The notes below the pieces were generated by a model. That model did not search any database. It was not told the DNA's origin and worked only from the letters and a program-made list of their open reading frames with translations. Positions 29,401 through 41,704 of a DNA stretch of 64,000 nucleotides are shown one piece after another (positions within the stretch are counted from its first letter, which is position 1; every line of letters begins with the position of its first letter). Source of the stretch: Eucalyptus grandis. Taxonomy: Eukaryota; Streptophyta; Magnoliopsida; Myrtales; Myrtaceae. Location: contig NC_052614.1 of NCBI RefSeq assembly GCF_016545825.1, positions 12,418,559 to 12,482,558 of the forward strand, read 5' to 3'. The position numbers and the translations under genes were made by a program.

Positions 29401-32400
29401 TTGATGATAATAAACAATACAAGGGAAAAAAAAAATCTGAGTGCTCATGTTACCTGGATTCTTGCGAGTGCCGTGGATGAGTCAACAGCTCTGTGTTCTA
29501 ATTCTACTTCCCTTTCCATGGCAGCCTATAAGCAAAAGTTATCTGCCATTGAACAAAGGAATAAGAGAGACAGAAGGAAAGCAAACAAATCCAGTTCAAA
29601 CCTTTTTGCTAGCATTATGTGCTGCACGCTCTTCTTCTGCCCTCCTTTCTGCAGAAGCCAGCTCCTCACGAAGGGCCTATAAAAGACTTGCATGCTTACA
29701 ACAAGGAATCAAATTATCAAAGCAATAAAAACTCGCCCATGCTCTCAAATCAACACAAGACGTCCCGTGTCTTTTTGGGTCCAAGTAGAAAAGGCGAGAA
29801 GCAAGAGGGCCAACTTACTTGCATCATCCTCGTCTCAGTCAATTCTCGATTTCTCATGATAGATTCCATATTCACCTGGTAAGAGAAAGAGTAAAGTCTC
29901 ATCAGATGATATTCACAAGTCCAGGAGAAGATATATGGGGCAGGAATAAATTACAGCTGAAGATTCTAAGGCAAAATAATTGGAAAGAAGCATTCTATCT
30001 AATGAAGTGTAAGGTAGAGGAACAACAAGCAGGATTGGCGAGTCTGTGCTCATGCAATCTTGTTAATATGATAACTTTGTCAGGAAAAGTCTACTAGATT
30101 TGATCGAGATAATTAGATGCAAATTAGGAGAAGATCAAATATAATTTTACGATCTCTCCACTTACATTCATGTGAAGTATTATAAGCACTCATGTAAATC
30201 CATAGGCAGACAGATCAACCCAGCATTTCTTAAGAGAAACATGATGTTTCCAGAAGGAACTTAAAATGATTGCAGGGAAAAAGGAAATCTGGTGGAGTCG
30301 AGAAAGTTTATACAAAGCCAGAGAAATATGTTGAAGTAAACTTTACCAGGAAATTACTAAAAATTCTCACTCAGCATTAACCTAATTCTCTGATAATCCT
30401 CCTCAGAGGCTCTAATAACAACAGGATGCTATAAAAACTATCATCTCAGAATCTAATTGCACACAATCTTTTCTCAAGATCATTTAAAATATCCCACTGG
30501 AAGTCTCATTTATGCTACAGGACTTCACAATACTGCCTCTGATATCAAATCATAGAGATTTGTCCTCTTGAATTAAAAAATCCCTACCTCATGGGGAGGA
30601 GAATGGCTGAAAGATAATTGGTGCAACTGAGTGAATGATAATTGGTGCAATTACTTAGTTAGCCATGCTCCAGTGTATAAAAGACAAAATGCATCAGTGA
30701 ACCAAGATTAAGATTCAAACTGAGGGACCACAACCAACATAAGGCACATGATGCAAAAAATTGCAGCCATACGACGGAGCAGCAATGAAAAACATAAAGC
30801 TACGTTGCACTCCAAACAACATTACAGCAAAAAAAAAAAAAAATGACCAAAGCAGACCCATAGTACTCCTTCACCACATACTAAAGCTTCTTGATGATTG
30901 CCAATTTTTTGCAGAAAAATGAGAGACAGCAAGCCGATCATTTCACATTGTGCAAAATTTATGTGTGTGTAATTGCTAAAGATGTCTTGAACCTGCATTG
31001 AAGCCAGATTTCCTTCAGATAAAGCAAGTTGTGTCTTCAGGGAATCTACTGACTTGAGAAGTGCTTCAATTTCAGAATTTTTTGCCATAAGGGCTTCGGC
31101 CATGCTTGACTCTACTCTTGTGGCTTCATTCTTAGCTGCAGATAAATCTTGCTGGAGCTGCTTTATATGAGCCTCATATGATTTACTGAGCTCTCTCTGT
31201 TGGACATTAAATTCAGTTTTCACATTAGTTGCTCAACATCATTGCAACCTAAAGGAAGAAGTGCTCCGTAGCAACTTAAAGTTTACCTCTGAAGTAAGAA
31301 GTTCCTCAAGCTGTTGGTTTTCTAATTTGTATTCCTGAAGACGGGATTGAAGTCCAGTACAAACCTGAACAATTGAGTAAGCATCATCAAGTTACAACTT
31401 GGGTACCATCTCAGTATTTCTATTGTGGAATAAATCCTTCTGAAGTAGTCTTGACTGAACAGATGGCTTGTGTATCAAGTAACTACTTGGGGACCATCCC
31501 ATTTTTATTGTTGAAAATGTCCATCTGAATGGTCTTGAGTGAAAAGAGGGCATGTGTCTCAATTTAAAGCTCTGTTGCATCAATTGAGGTCTGTAATCAG
31601 AATTAGTGAGGATCTCTCATTTATTCAAAAACCTCTTTTCAGTGCACTTAAAAGGTTAAACATAATATAGTTGTACTAGGTCTACTGGAAGCACTATAAG
31701 CAAACAGATTCAGTAATTGAGTCTATCTTATTAGCAAAATGTCTCTGATGGTTTCCAAAATTCCATCAAATGAATGCCAACCGACAAAAAAAAAAAAAAA
31801 AAAAATGTAAAAGTCAATGTCCACAAACGTAATTTCAACCCTGCAGAAAAAACGTCATATGTTATCATAACTATACTCTTTTTTCTTTTGTTGATAAAAC
31901 CTTACGTAATATAATATGAGTTACAAGTTTTTCAAAAGCAAAGTATCATAACAACCACATTATATGAGATGACTAACCTAAGATTAGAACTTACCCTAGC
32001 TAACCTGGCCTCTTTAGACTGACCAGTGGAAGTTGCAGTTTTGAGAAGACCTTGAGCCTGCACAGACAAGAACTCACAAATATTAAGAACATAAGGAATA
32101 ATGAAAAATCTGCTTGCTGGATTATAGCTAGCTTGCCTCGTCAAGCTGCTCCTGCAATTGCATTGAAGCTGGCTCTTTGTGCTCTGAGTTCTTCTCTCTC
32201 TTGGGTGAAGATCCAACAATTTGATTAGCGTTTTTCATTTCACCCCCATTGCTACTGGGAACTTCATTGACTGCAGTTTGAGACTTTTCCTGTTCAATTT
32301 TTGTAGGAGCATTTGCTGCTTCCACTTCAATAATTTTCCGTTTATCAACCGAACCATCTTCATCAGCAACCTCAGCTACTTTAGTAGGCAGGGGTGAGGC

Positions 32401-34934
32401 AGAGCGTTCATCACGGGCATCTGGAGCATTTTTATTGACAAGGTCATCACTTAGACTTGACTCAGGAGTCTCAACAATTGGTTCAGCTGCTGGAACTTCA
32501 TCATTACGCAGCTCATGGTTGATCATGTTATCCGCCTGCTTCTCTGGAGATGTTGCATTGCCTTCAACAGGTACATCTTTGTTTAGGTCATTGAAATGTT
32601 CATCAACTGTTAAAGTAATTGGCTTATGCAAATGGCTCCCCTCATTTTCAACTAAACCAGAGGAGGTGTCTCCATCAGGTTTGGCATCTTTATGTGGACT
32701 TTGGATAGTACTATGCTCCTCTGCAGTATCAATTTCTCTGGGATTTTCAGTTGAAGAAGCATGCTTAACAGCCTGCCAAAGGCATGCACCAAAATGTGCT
32801 CTTAAGTTATTTTTCCCAAATAGATGGATACTTCTTTAGGAACAGAGACAGAGAGCAAAGTACCTTTTTCCGTTGCTTTGTCCTCTTGGCTTGAGATCCT
32901 TGCCCATTAGAAGCTTCAGATTTTCAAAAGGAAAGTAAATAATTAATTAGAGACACGAACTTAACATATAGCAAAACGGACCTTCATGATTCACACTACG
33001 ACCACAAGAGATTGCTTATTTTATAGCATCAGCCCCGGTTCATCACCTACATCAGCAGCATCTTAAACTTTTGGTATTTACTCAATGATCTAATAGAGTT
33101 TCTGGTGACAGTCTTGAATAGTAAAAGACAACAGTTTTCCTGGATATACAGCAAGAAAAAATCCACATGAAAGGTATTTGCCAGTCCATATTTAGCAACC
33201 TGAGTGGTAACTAAAAGGAAAATATTGTAGTCAAACATGAAATTTAGCTTCAAAGCCTCTAAAAATATCAGATGAGATGATTTTTCATATTCCTCTTTAC
33301 TGACTCTCTTAGTGTTTAAAGAAATTTTGAATTTTAGAAGTATGTCCAAAGAAAGTCAATATCCACCTCTGCTGTGACAATCCTACCCCACCAGGAGCAG
33401 TCCCAAAACTACTAAAGCTTATCTTTCATGAGAAGTCCTTATAAATTGTAGATTCACCAAAATGAGTGACCTGCAAAGAGCTAATTCACTAGATATGGGA
33501 AGCTGGCTCCAGACACAGGGATTGAAATGCATATGTTCTAAGCAAATAATGGTCATCCAACCACAATCATGGGTTTAACAGCTACAGGATTAAAATCTAA
33601 GGGCATGATTGTTACGTATTGAAGTATGAGAAAATAAATCCAATGAAACCAGTGATATCCACCTGGTGAATTCTTCTGCTCTTCTGCCAAATCATTAACG
33701 ACCAGCTTTGCCCTTCGATCAACAACTTCAAACAAATCTGTACAAAAAGAATTCACAGTTCTTGTTATCCCATCATTATTAATAAGCTTAAAACACTCCA
33801 CAGAATGCCAAGTTCATATCACGCTTTTATGTGTGGATTCTCTACCACCCTTTATGGCAAGCGCACAAGAAAAGGTTCAAATCGGGTAATCAACTAAACA
33901 CATGCACTGGGAAAAGGAGCCTAATTCAATTTCTTCAACAAGTCCTGTCTACTTTCATGGAAAGAACTTGAGACTTTATATGCAATACAGGCCTGGATAG
34001 AACAATTTGATGGTGTGACTCTATGACTTGATATATATGTAAACGGTGATCTTTTACCTAAGAATTTGTGACAACATTCTACTGTGAAGCTAGGAGAGAA
34101 AAAAAAGAGCTCCTGGCATTGCTTCCAAGCCTATAATGAGCCTCCCCTGTCTGAATACTGATTAGATTTTTTTCATGTCAGAAGGCTTGTGACGTCTGGT
34201 TTCATGAGGTGCTTTCGAAATCAAGAAGTCACACACTTAGCAAAAATTTCAAAGTTAGATCACCGACTTGTGTTTTCAGGCGGCGCAACAGAAGCTAAAC
34301 TAATTTTATCTCATCCATCAGTAAATTTATTGGTAAATTACAAGTAGAGATATTATACTGGGAGCTCGTTCAGCCAAAATCCTCTTCTGTCAGAAAATCG
34401 AAAGAAAGATCCGGTGTATACTACCAGTCAATGCTGGAACATTCCGAACCTCTCGTTTGATCCCGAATGACAATCTAACGCAAGGACGATATCAACTAGC
34501 ATATACAAGGGAAATGTCACTAAGTACGTCGCAAGTAGTTCCAATCACACAGTTCAAAGCAACCTAGCTTTCCACCTCCTTTCACCAGACCAAACACATA
34601 TCGACAGCTTCATTTCGATGTCGATTATCGAGATGGAACAATCCGAAACTAATGTCCAACGGTGCATGATTCGAGGCATCACGCCTACACAGTGCCACCA
34701 AAAGCAACTCCACCTCCCGCGGAGCACGCCGAAGCACCAAACGACGCTCTATCCAAGCGCGAGCGACTCCAAAAGAACTCTCGGATCGGACGTTACGAGC
34801 GTCCGCGATGGCCGGAAACGCACGCGAACGACGAATCCACCGACGTCGGAATAAATAAATAAAATAAAAAAAAAGAAAGAAAAACAGCGAGATTTCGAAT
34901 GCGCACCTTCGGCTGCTTTAAGCCAGGAAGCCAT
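25596..34934 (-). CDS. GC1: Golgin candidate 1 (golgin-84 homologue), Golgi tethering protein
   Basis: Complete gene, 21 exons, 707 aa: 34934-34907, 33737-33663, 32913-32864, 32772-32137, 32057-31995, 31364-31287, 31196-30993, 29875-29819, 29676-29602, 29525-29454, 29289-29227, 29128-29030, 28246-28175, 27985-27917, 26900-26853, 26783-26688, 26574-26498, 26297-26252, 26168-26070, 25967-25923, 25667-25596. Phases agree throughout (2124 bases). It begins MASWLKAAEDLFEVVDRRAK, the family N-terminus. Residues 52-263 (one long exon) are acidic and low-complexity. About 270-620 is heptad-rich coiled coil (for example EQQKALLEVENSSLNQELHD). About 660-681 is a C-terminal membrane anchor (LLLLFYLVFVHLFLMYLL), followed by a short tail, giving tail-anchored Golgi topology. 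The family tethers vesicles at the Golgi. Two introns use GC donors (see findings). The ATG exon is only 28 bases. Confidence 0.92.
26371..26404. repeat. (CT)n microsatellite in golgin intron
   Basis: About 17 CT units, followed by C-rich and A-run DNA (26405-26441), sit in the intron between golgin exons 17 and 18. They read as (GA)n on the coding strand. A simple repeat likely to vary in length between individuals. Confidence 0.9.
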
Positions 34935-35859
34935 CGCGGCGGGGGGCCGCGGGGCCGCGCACTGATCGGCGGCGGGGCTTCAGCGATCGAGCAATGGAGC
35001 TCCCATGGAATGCGAATCGACGCGCACCGACGGACTCGGAATCGGATCAGCTCGAGATCGGAGTCCGGTTCAGCTTCGGGACGCGAAGGAGGATTGGAAT
35101 CGGGAGAGCAGAATCGGGCAGCTCGTTGGATTTGAGCTCTGCGCGCATGCGCTCTTCTTCTTCTTCTTCTTCTGCGCACCAAAAAAAATTTGGTTTTCTT
35201 CCTCGTCGGTAGTTGTCGCAGGGGTACGCTACAAGCAAAAATGGCAGAAAGGGAGGGGGAGGGAGGCTAGCTCCTTGGTTATCCGGTGCCGTCGAGACTA
35301 TCGAACGAGAGTCTCGTGAGAAATGGAGGGCTTCCACGTAGCATAAGCGCAACGTGGCAGTTTTCCGTTGGTCGGTAAGTTGCGGTTGTAAGTGACATTA
35401 GTGGGCTTGGTGGTTGAGGCGTCGGCTTCAAGTCCATGGGCCTTCCCGGCTTTTGGGCTTCGTGCAGAATTTCCTTCTTTTTTTTTTTTTTTTTTCGCTA
35501 AGACCCATCAAGCATGCTTTTCAAAATTATGTACATCCGGGCCAAATGCCAAAAAAAATTTTTAAAAAAAAATTTTTTTTTTTATAAAAAATCCACAAAC
35601 CTATGCTCACGGGATGAAAATAGTGCTACTTTTCAAACAATCCAAAAGAATGCATGCATAAAATTTTATTTGAGAGGCGTAATGCATGCATAAAATTTTA
35701 TTCAAGAGGTGTAAAAACCTAACGTTAGAGTTTCTGAATTTAAAAAATGATGGTGTCTCTCGAAATCGTGGATTTGGAATACCAATATTAGATTTGGGCC
35801 AAAAAGATCTTAGTTAAAAAAATATAGCTCCTCTGATTTGGGACAGCTCATTATTATTT
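34935..35859. other. Golgin 5' UTR and promoter side
   Basis: GC-rich DNA directly before the golgin ATG, with a TCT microsatellite at 35154-35174 (GAA on the coding strand), is probably leader and promoter. Beyond about 35470 it turns into T and A runs. Open frames on the + strand here are antisense and low-complexity. No TATA box is clear. Confidence 0.5.
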
Positions 35860-36710
35860 CTCTTTTTTTTTTTAAATTTATTCTTGCTACAATAGACGAG
35901 TTCTTTGATAAGAAAACTAAAAATGGCATAATTTTTCTTCGTAAGAATTTACAACATTCTGCCTCACTTGCGTGTCTATCGTAACCCGTCAATGCCATGA
36001 GCTATGTCAAATCCCAGATCAACTTGCATGAATAAGGAACTTGAAAAAGCTGGGTATTTTTTTTCCTTTGAGTAAAAGTTGGTAAAATTTATTGGACATT
36101 TGTAAAATGGGAATAATTTCATCTTATAAGTATAATTTTTTTTGTTTTTTTGGCCATTTGGCTTGTATATCCATGTGTCCATGTGCATATGTTGTGTGTA
36201 AGACTGACAACAAAAGTGGGGTAACATCATAACTGTTGAGCCCAATAAGCCAACTTGGGCTTACAGGCCTTGACATCGGAGATAATTTGGACCTTGAATT
36301 TGTAAGATATTAATGTCCAGAATGCATAGGTCTCGTTAGGTTCAGCATAGACAATAAAGTCAATTCTCTAGGGAGCACCATGAAAATGATTCTTAAGATC
36401 TCCACAACATGAAGAAGGAAAGTTACAAAAGAGAACATATTTTTCTCTATAGCTCGTAAAGTCCACCTGATCTCATCTACTTCTCTTAAGTAGAATCACG
36501 GCACTTGTATGTTGATTTAAGGAAATTCATATATGTTGAGGGTTCATTTAGCATAATTATGATCATACTATGCGATAATTGTGCTGAGTAATAACTATGT
36601 CGTGAAGTTATATAATTAGTGTGTTTGGCAATATATACTTCTATGATACAATACTTTGAGACCACATCCTGTTGTAAGACTTTTATTAAACAATTTATAA
36701 AAGTTTATGA
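35860..36710 (+). repeat. Diverged segmental duplicate, copy A
   Basis: This block aligns in the same direction with 44500-45275. A shared 20-mer, GGAAAGTTACAAAAGAGAAC, is at 36417-36436 here and 44950-44969 there. Other shared strings include AGATCAACTTG, CATGAAAATGATT and AAGTAGAATCAC. Similarity is patchy, with indels, so the duplication is old. No coding function is visible in either copy. Confidence 0.75.
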
Positions 36711-37223
36711 GGAAAAAGTATCAAAAAATTCTTAAACTTATTGCATTTACGTCGATTTAGTTATAAACTTTTTAACTTAATACCAATTCAATCCTTCCAT
36801 ATAATTTTGGTTGGATTTTGTTGATGTGGACTTCGATCGGGTTACGCGGCACCGTTGATACTAACATGGATAATGTTTAATAATATTTTAATATTTTGTC
36901 AATTTTGTCAATTTTTTACTTTTCATGTTTTTGGCCTTTTTCTTCCTTTAGCCAATGGCTGGCCATTGTCTATGGCCAGTCACCTACTAAAGAAAGAAGA
37001 AGGGCCAAAAATAAAAATAAAAGAAAAAATTCAAAAAATAATTAACAAATTAAAAATATATTAAAATATTATTAAAATTTGTATGTGTCAGTGCCGATTA
37101 GTATTTATGTCAGTTAAGTATGGTCAAAATTAACCGGAATGACTGAATTGACACTTGGTCAAAAGATTTAGAACTAAATTAGTACAAATACAATATTTTT
37201 AATACTCTTTTAACACTTTTTCT
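36711..37223. mobile_element. Foldback MITE, Mutator-like
   Basis: The two halves are imperfect inverse copies. The left end GGAAAAAGTATCAAAAAATT at 36711 matches the inverse of the right end near 37190-37223. The inner arms also pair (TTTAGTTATAAACTTTTTAAC against the inverse of GGTCAAAAGATTTAGAACTAAA). The centre near 36955-36990 is a palindrome built on TGGCCA. Flanks AAGTTTATGA and GAAGTTATAG could be a decayed 9-10-bp target duplication. No coding capacity. Confidence 0.65.
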
Positions 37224-37424
37224 GAAGTTATAGAGATCATTCTCACTCTTCTCAACTGAAATTGTTGTAAAAAAAGCCATATCGAACAATTTCTATAGAC
37301 ACATAAAAATTGTCTTTTTATAGAAACCATGGCATTTTGATGTCTTACAACGGACATCAAAAGGAGCTCTCAATGTGCGAGAAAATATTAGTTGCATCTA
37401 ACGTTCTAGCGTGGCAAATAGGAA

Positions 37425-38285
37425 GGCACTCGGGAAGGCGACACGTGTCCGATTGTGGGACCCCACAATCTTAGAAAAAATTTTGAAAAATTTTGGCTGG
37501 CAGAGAGAATGCGTGCCAGCTAGTAGGGTTTCTTTTTCTTCTACACAATTTGTCCCTTGCTCTTTCTCTTTCCTTTCTCTAATCAATGAACCATTGCGCC
37601 CAATTAGCAAACCATTCGTGCCCCTCTGGCTTGGGATCCGAACACGGCTCGTCCTGCACACACTTTCTTCGCGCTCGACCCCCCTTTCTCATCAGCCTAC
37701 TGATCTCCAAATCCACTTGCATCGCGATCCTGCTGGGTCTTAGCCCGAGCTCCTTCCTTAGGTCCCCAGTTCTCCTCTTCAATGTCAAGGTCATTTCTCG
37801 CTTTTGCTTTTCTCCCTCCTATTTTTTTGGATCAAATTCAAGTGTGCAGTGCTTTGTGCTTTGGTATTGGGGGAATGGGGTTTTAAAAGTATAGACATAA
37901 TTATATACCTCATTAACTCCTAGGTGGGTACAGAGTGGTACAAGACACCCTAGGGAAAAATAAAACATGAAGGTCGGATGCTACTTTGGCAGTTTGGCAC
38001 TTGATAGGTTGGTTGGTTGATTAATGTTTTTATTTGATGAGGAAAAAAAATCCTTCGTAAACTATTTATTTATGAGATGGTTAGTTAATTCATTGGCATC
38101 CTTGTTTGTTATGTTTGGGATCGTTAACCTTAGATCAAGCTGTGTCTATTGGAAGATTATTCAAAGTACCCTCAAATTCTTAATTTTATCAAAACATCAT
38201 CTTGCATTATTGAGATTTATGTTTGAATTCTAGTCATAGTCCATTGTAAGTGGCAAAAATCCACCATTAGTGCTTTTAGGGACTT
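37425..38285 (+). repeat. Left arm of a large inverted repeat
   Basis: This arm of about 860 bases pairs with 39390-39537 plus 41705-42475 in inverse orientation. For example, AGATTATTCAAAGTACCCTC at 38154-38173 is the exact inverse of 41705-41724. Similar pairing holds along TTGGTTGATTAATG, GGTGTC/GACACC-bearing wording near 37950, and AAAATTTTGGCT near the outer end. Estimated similarity is moderate, so the repeat is not recent. The outer boundary is approximate. Confidence 0.85.
37579..37794 (-). pseudogene. Unrecognised gene-like fragment in the left arm
   Basis: A 71-codon frame begins MTLTLKRRTGDLRKELGLRP on the - strand. The right arm has the matching stretch at 42082-42300 on +, beginning MALTLERRIRDSRKEV, but broken by TAG at codon 26. 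The GC content is higher than in the surrounding arm, which suggests a captured exon. The other strand is also open, with similar wording in both arms, so the coding strand is uncertain. I do not recognise the family. Confidence 0.4.
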
Positions 38286-39437
38286 GTCATCTTTATAACT
38301 ATTACCAAGATACAGGCTAGTGCTCTTAGCTATTTGCATGGTCCATATATTGTTGAGAATTCAAGATTGGCAATTATGTCTTCTCCTAGAAGTGATGAGA
38401 ATGATACCTTACTTGTTCTTTCTTGGTCTATGAATTATAATACTTTCCTGTTTATTTCTTTTCCTTCATTTTTTGAGGCTTTGATTCAGGTGCATATTGA
38501 GCTTTACTCTTGCAATTGCTATTTCTCTTTTAAGTTTCATAGTTTGGTTATTCGGTGTTTAGGGGATGAAGAACTTGAATAGTTGATAATAGTCATGGGA
38601 TAGTTTAAGAATTGTTAAACAATGTCCTTGAAGGCATTTGCTTTGAATTTTTCTCTTTTGCTATTTCTAGTATGTTAGAACATTGTCCTAGACAATGCAA
38701 TGGTTGGGTAAATATGTCATGGCTTGTTTTGTTAATTTTACTCTTTTTATGTTTTTAATCATATTATCAAGGCTTTTTGTATGATTTTAGAGTCAGAGCT
38801 TGTTTTTGGGAGAGGCAACAATCTTAATCCATTGTTAGTTGGTGGCATTATGTTGTGACCACCTTGTTCTGGATGTGCTTGTTGTGATATTTTGCTTCTT
38901 TTCCAATTATGGATTTAATTGGTTTTATTCAAATATTCCAATATCATTAATGTGTAATGGGGCATAGAAACCATTGGGGAAATTTAGGTTTGCTTCTTAG
39001 TAAATTGTGACGTCCTTATTTTGTCTCGCTTTTGAAAATTTCTTTTGTCAAATTAATTCTACATTTTTTTAATATTAAATGAAATCCATGCGCCACATTT
39101 TTGCCGTTGAGGGATTTTATCTAGCATAGCTTTTAAATTTCTATTTAGTGTTGGATATGTTATATGCAGATCAAACTTTTGCAAATTCGATCTTCATCTT
39201 TATATTATGTCTTAATAAACTTAATGAGTTGATCATTCAAGTTCTTCATATTGGCATCCAAAAAATTTGAGAAATTGTTATAACTCAAATAGGTAAAGAA
39301 TATGATATTGTGTTGAGATAAATAAGTCTATTCTTTCAATACTATCAAAAGATAACTAGGATTTATTAGTTTTTCTAACGAATCTAAAAATAAATTCCTA
39401 AAAGCATTTATGGTGGATTTCTGCTACTTACAATGGA

Positions 39438-39495
39438 CTATGACCAAAATTCAAGCATAAATCTCACTATGACCAAAATTCAAGCATAAATCTCA
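39438..39495. repeat. 29-bp tandem duplication
   Basis: CTATGACCAAAATTCAAGCA plus nine bases occurs twice in a row, identically. The left arm has a single copy of the inverse, so the duplication came after the arms separated. Confidence 0.9.
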
Positions 39496-39537
39496 CTAAG
39501 GCAAGATGATGTTTTCATAAAGTTAAAAAATTGAGGG

Positions 39538-41704
39538 TGTCACGACCTCTTTTTTTCTGGCGCTCGCAATCGGGTACGAGTGCCTAAAGAGGCTAATGGC
39601 TCAGCTGAAATTAATTATGCCCGGACTCTCCCAAGTCTACCAATTCACGACCTTAATAATCTAAATTTTTAACCTATAAATTAATTTTAAAACGAGTCGC
39701 CACTAATCGATTTGGGGTGGGTTGATTAGAAACCCAAGTGAAGTACCGGGAGAAATACTCACTCTGCGTAACCAGAGAAATTAGGATCGGGGACTTGATT
39801 ACACTAGTTAATCACTAATGCCCTTTCGGTACCTAATCTTGTTTAAACCCCGAGGTTTTTGGATGTTCGAGGGATTTTCCTGCATTTTGGGAGGGAAAAC
39901 ATTTTCTAGGTCTTTTTCTAATATTTTGGACACAAAAGGGATTTTTTGGATTTTTTTGGTATTTTTGGGAAAATACAAGTCTTTTTTGGATTTTCTGAAT
40001 TTTTTGGCTTTTTCATGAAATTTTGGATTTTTTGGATTTTTGGCATTTTTGGAAAATATGGAATATTTTTATTTTTTTTCGGAAAATAAAATATTTTTTA
40101 ATATTTTTGGAAAATAAATTATTTTTTGATTTTTCTCGATTTTTAGAAAATAAAACATTTTTCGACATTTTTTAATATTTTTCGATTTTCTGGAAATTAA
40201 AACACTTTTTAATATTTTTGAAAATAAAAACACTTTTTGATTTTATTATTTTTTAAAAAAATATTTATTATTTTATATTAAAATAATAAAATAAAACCGA
40301 CCGGTCGGATCCGCGGTTGGGTCCGACCCTGGGTCGGTGACCCAAACACGGGCCCGACTCGGATTTTTCATCTTTTTTATTTTATTTTTATTTTGTTAAA
40401 ACGACGCCGTGGCGGGCGTTTGGGGACGCCGCCCGGCCCGACGACCGGGTCCACGACCCGCTTCCCGGGCGAAACCCTACCGGATCCGACCCGTGCGACC
40501 CGGTCTTCCGCCGTGCCCGCAATTTGCGGAATCCCTACCCGGTTCTCGATTCGGGTCCGACCCGACAACCCGAGGTCGCGACCCGAAAAATCGGGAACCC
40601 TAGGGTTCCTGAATCGCGGCGCCGAGGCACAACAGCGGGGATGACGGCGACGGCGACGGTGGCGGCAACAGCGACGGCGGCGACAGCGACGGTAGTGACG
40701 AGGGTTGGACTACGGAGGGGGAAACTATGGCGACGGCAACGGCGGCGGTGGCGATAGCACTACCTGTTCGTGGCGATGACGTCCGGATGGTGGTGGCCGG
40801 GCAACTCGGTTTCCCGATCTGCGCGGCGTCGGCGGACCGATCACGGCAACGGCTGCGGGTGGGGGCACGACAACAAGCCGTCGAAGCAACGGCGTCGGGA
40901 GGCGAGGCGAACGGCCGCGGCACGGCGTCCGGCGACAACAACGGCAGCAAAAAAACAGATCTCTTTGCGTAGATCTTGGCCGGACCCTCCTCGGCCTTGA
41001 TTCCTCCTCACTCGAAAGCCGGATCCGAGCCTCCACCGGCCGGATCTGACCTTCTCGAAGTCACTCGCCGCCTGCCTTCCCCGAAGTCTCTCGGTGGAAG
41101 GTGGGCTAAGCTCGCGACTCGAGCTCTCTCCTGCGCTCGCCCTTCAACCCTTCCCGATGTCTCTCAGTGAAGGATCTCCGAGCTCGCCACGCCCTCCGAC
41201 GATGCTTGCGGCCACCTATTTATAGGCAAAGGAACTCCGGTCAACGGAGGGGCTCGGTCGCCGGCCTCCGGCTTGCCCACCGGTTCCGCTCGGGCCGAAC
41301 CGGTGTCCCATCGAGCTTTCAAAATGGCTCGCTCGGCATTAATGGCGCTTGCGATCTTATCCCCTCCGGCCGACGTCGCCCTACACTCCTCGGCCGTAGG
41401 CCGGAGCTCCTTCGCGCGCGTCGCCGGCCACCGCGCATGGGATGCAAGCGGCGAGGAAGAAGAAGACGGGAGGAAGAAGAAGAGAGAAAAAGGGCCGGGC
41501 CAAGGGTGAAGGAAAATGGGCCATATAGGCCACGCGGAGGGAGAAGAAAAGGAGAGAAAAAAAGATGGGCTGGGCTTTTGCTTTTTTTTTTTTTGTGTTT
41601 TTATTTGGTTTTTGTTGTTGTTTTGTCTTTTTATTATCTATTTATCCGAAAAGACAAAATTAAAAACTTAATTAATAAAACTAATTAAAATTGAGGTGTC
41701 AACA
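39538..41704 (+). mobile_element. Solo LTR of an LTR retrotransposon
   Basis: The element begins TGTCACGACC and ends GGTGTCAACA, so it has the TG...CA ends of an LTR, and is 2167 bp long. It is flanked by a perfect 5-bp duplication, GAGGG at 39533-39537 and 41705-41709. The left arm of the inverted repeat keeps the empty site with one copy. The 5' two-thirds are AT-rich U3-like DNA, then a very GC-rich section from about 40300. TATTTATA at 41217-41224 is a likely promoter TATA box, which sets the + orientation and leaves about 480 bases of R-U5. No internal domain, PBS or second LTR is present, so this is a solo LTR from recombination. The long LTR suggests a Gypsy-type parent, by inference. 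Confidence 0.88.
41217..41224 (+). promoter_or_regulatory. TATA box of the LTR promoter
   Basis: TATTTATA in a GC-rich setting, followed about 30 bases on by the probable transcription start. In an intact element this would drive the retrotransposon RNA. Here it could drive rightward transcription through the right arm of the inverted repeat. Confidence 0.5.

Noticed and set aside
35405..35450. Possible second SINE head (GGCTTGGTGGTTGAGGCGTC)
   Set aside because: It resembles a Pol III A-box region but has no B-box at the right distance.
41167..41688. 173-codon frame on the + strand
   Set aside because: It lies inside the R-U5 part of the solo LTR and is Arg-rich low-complexity; no retroviral domain.
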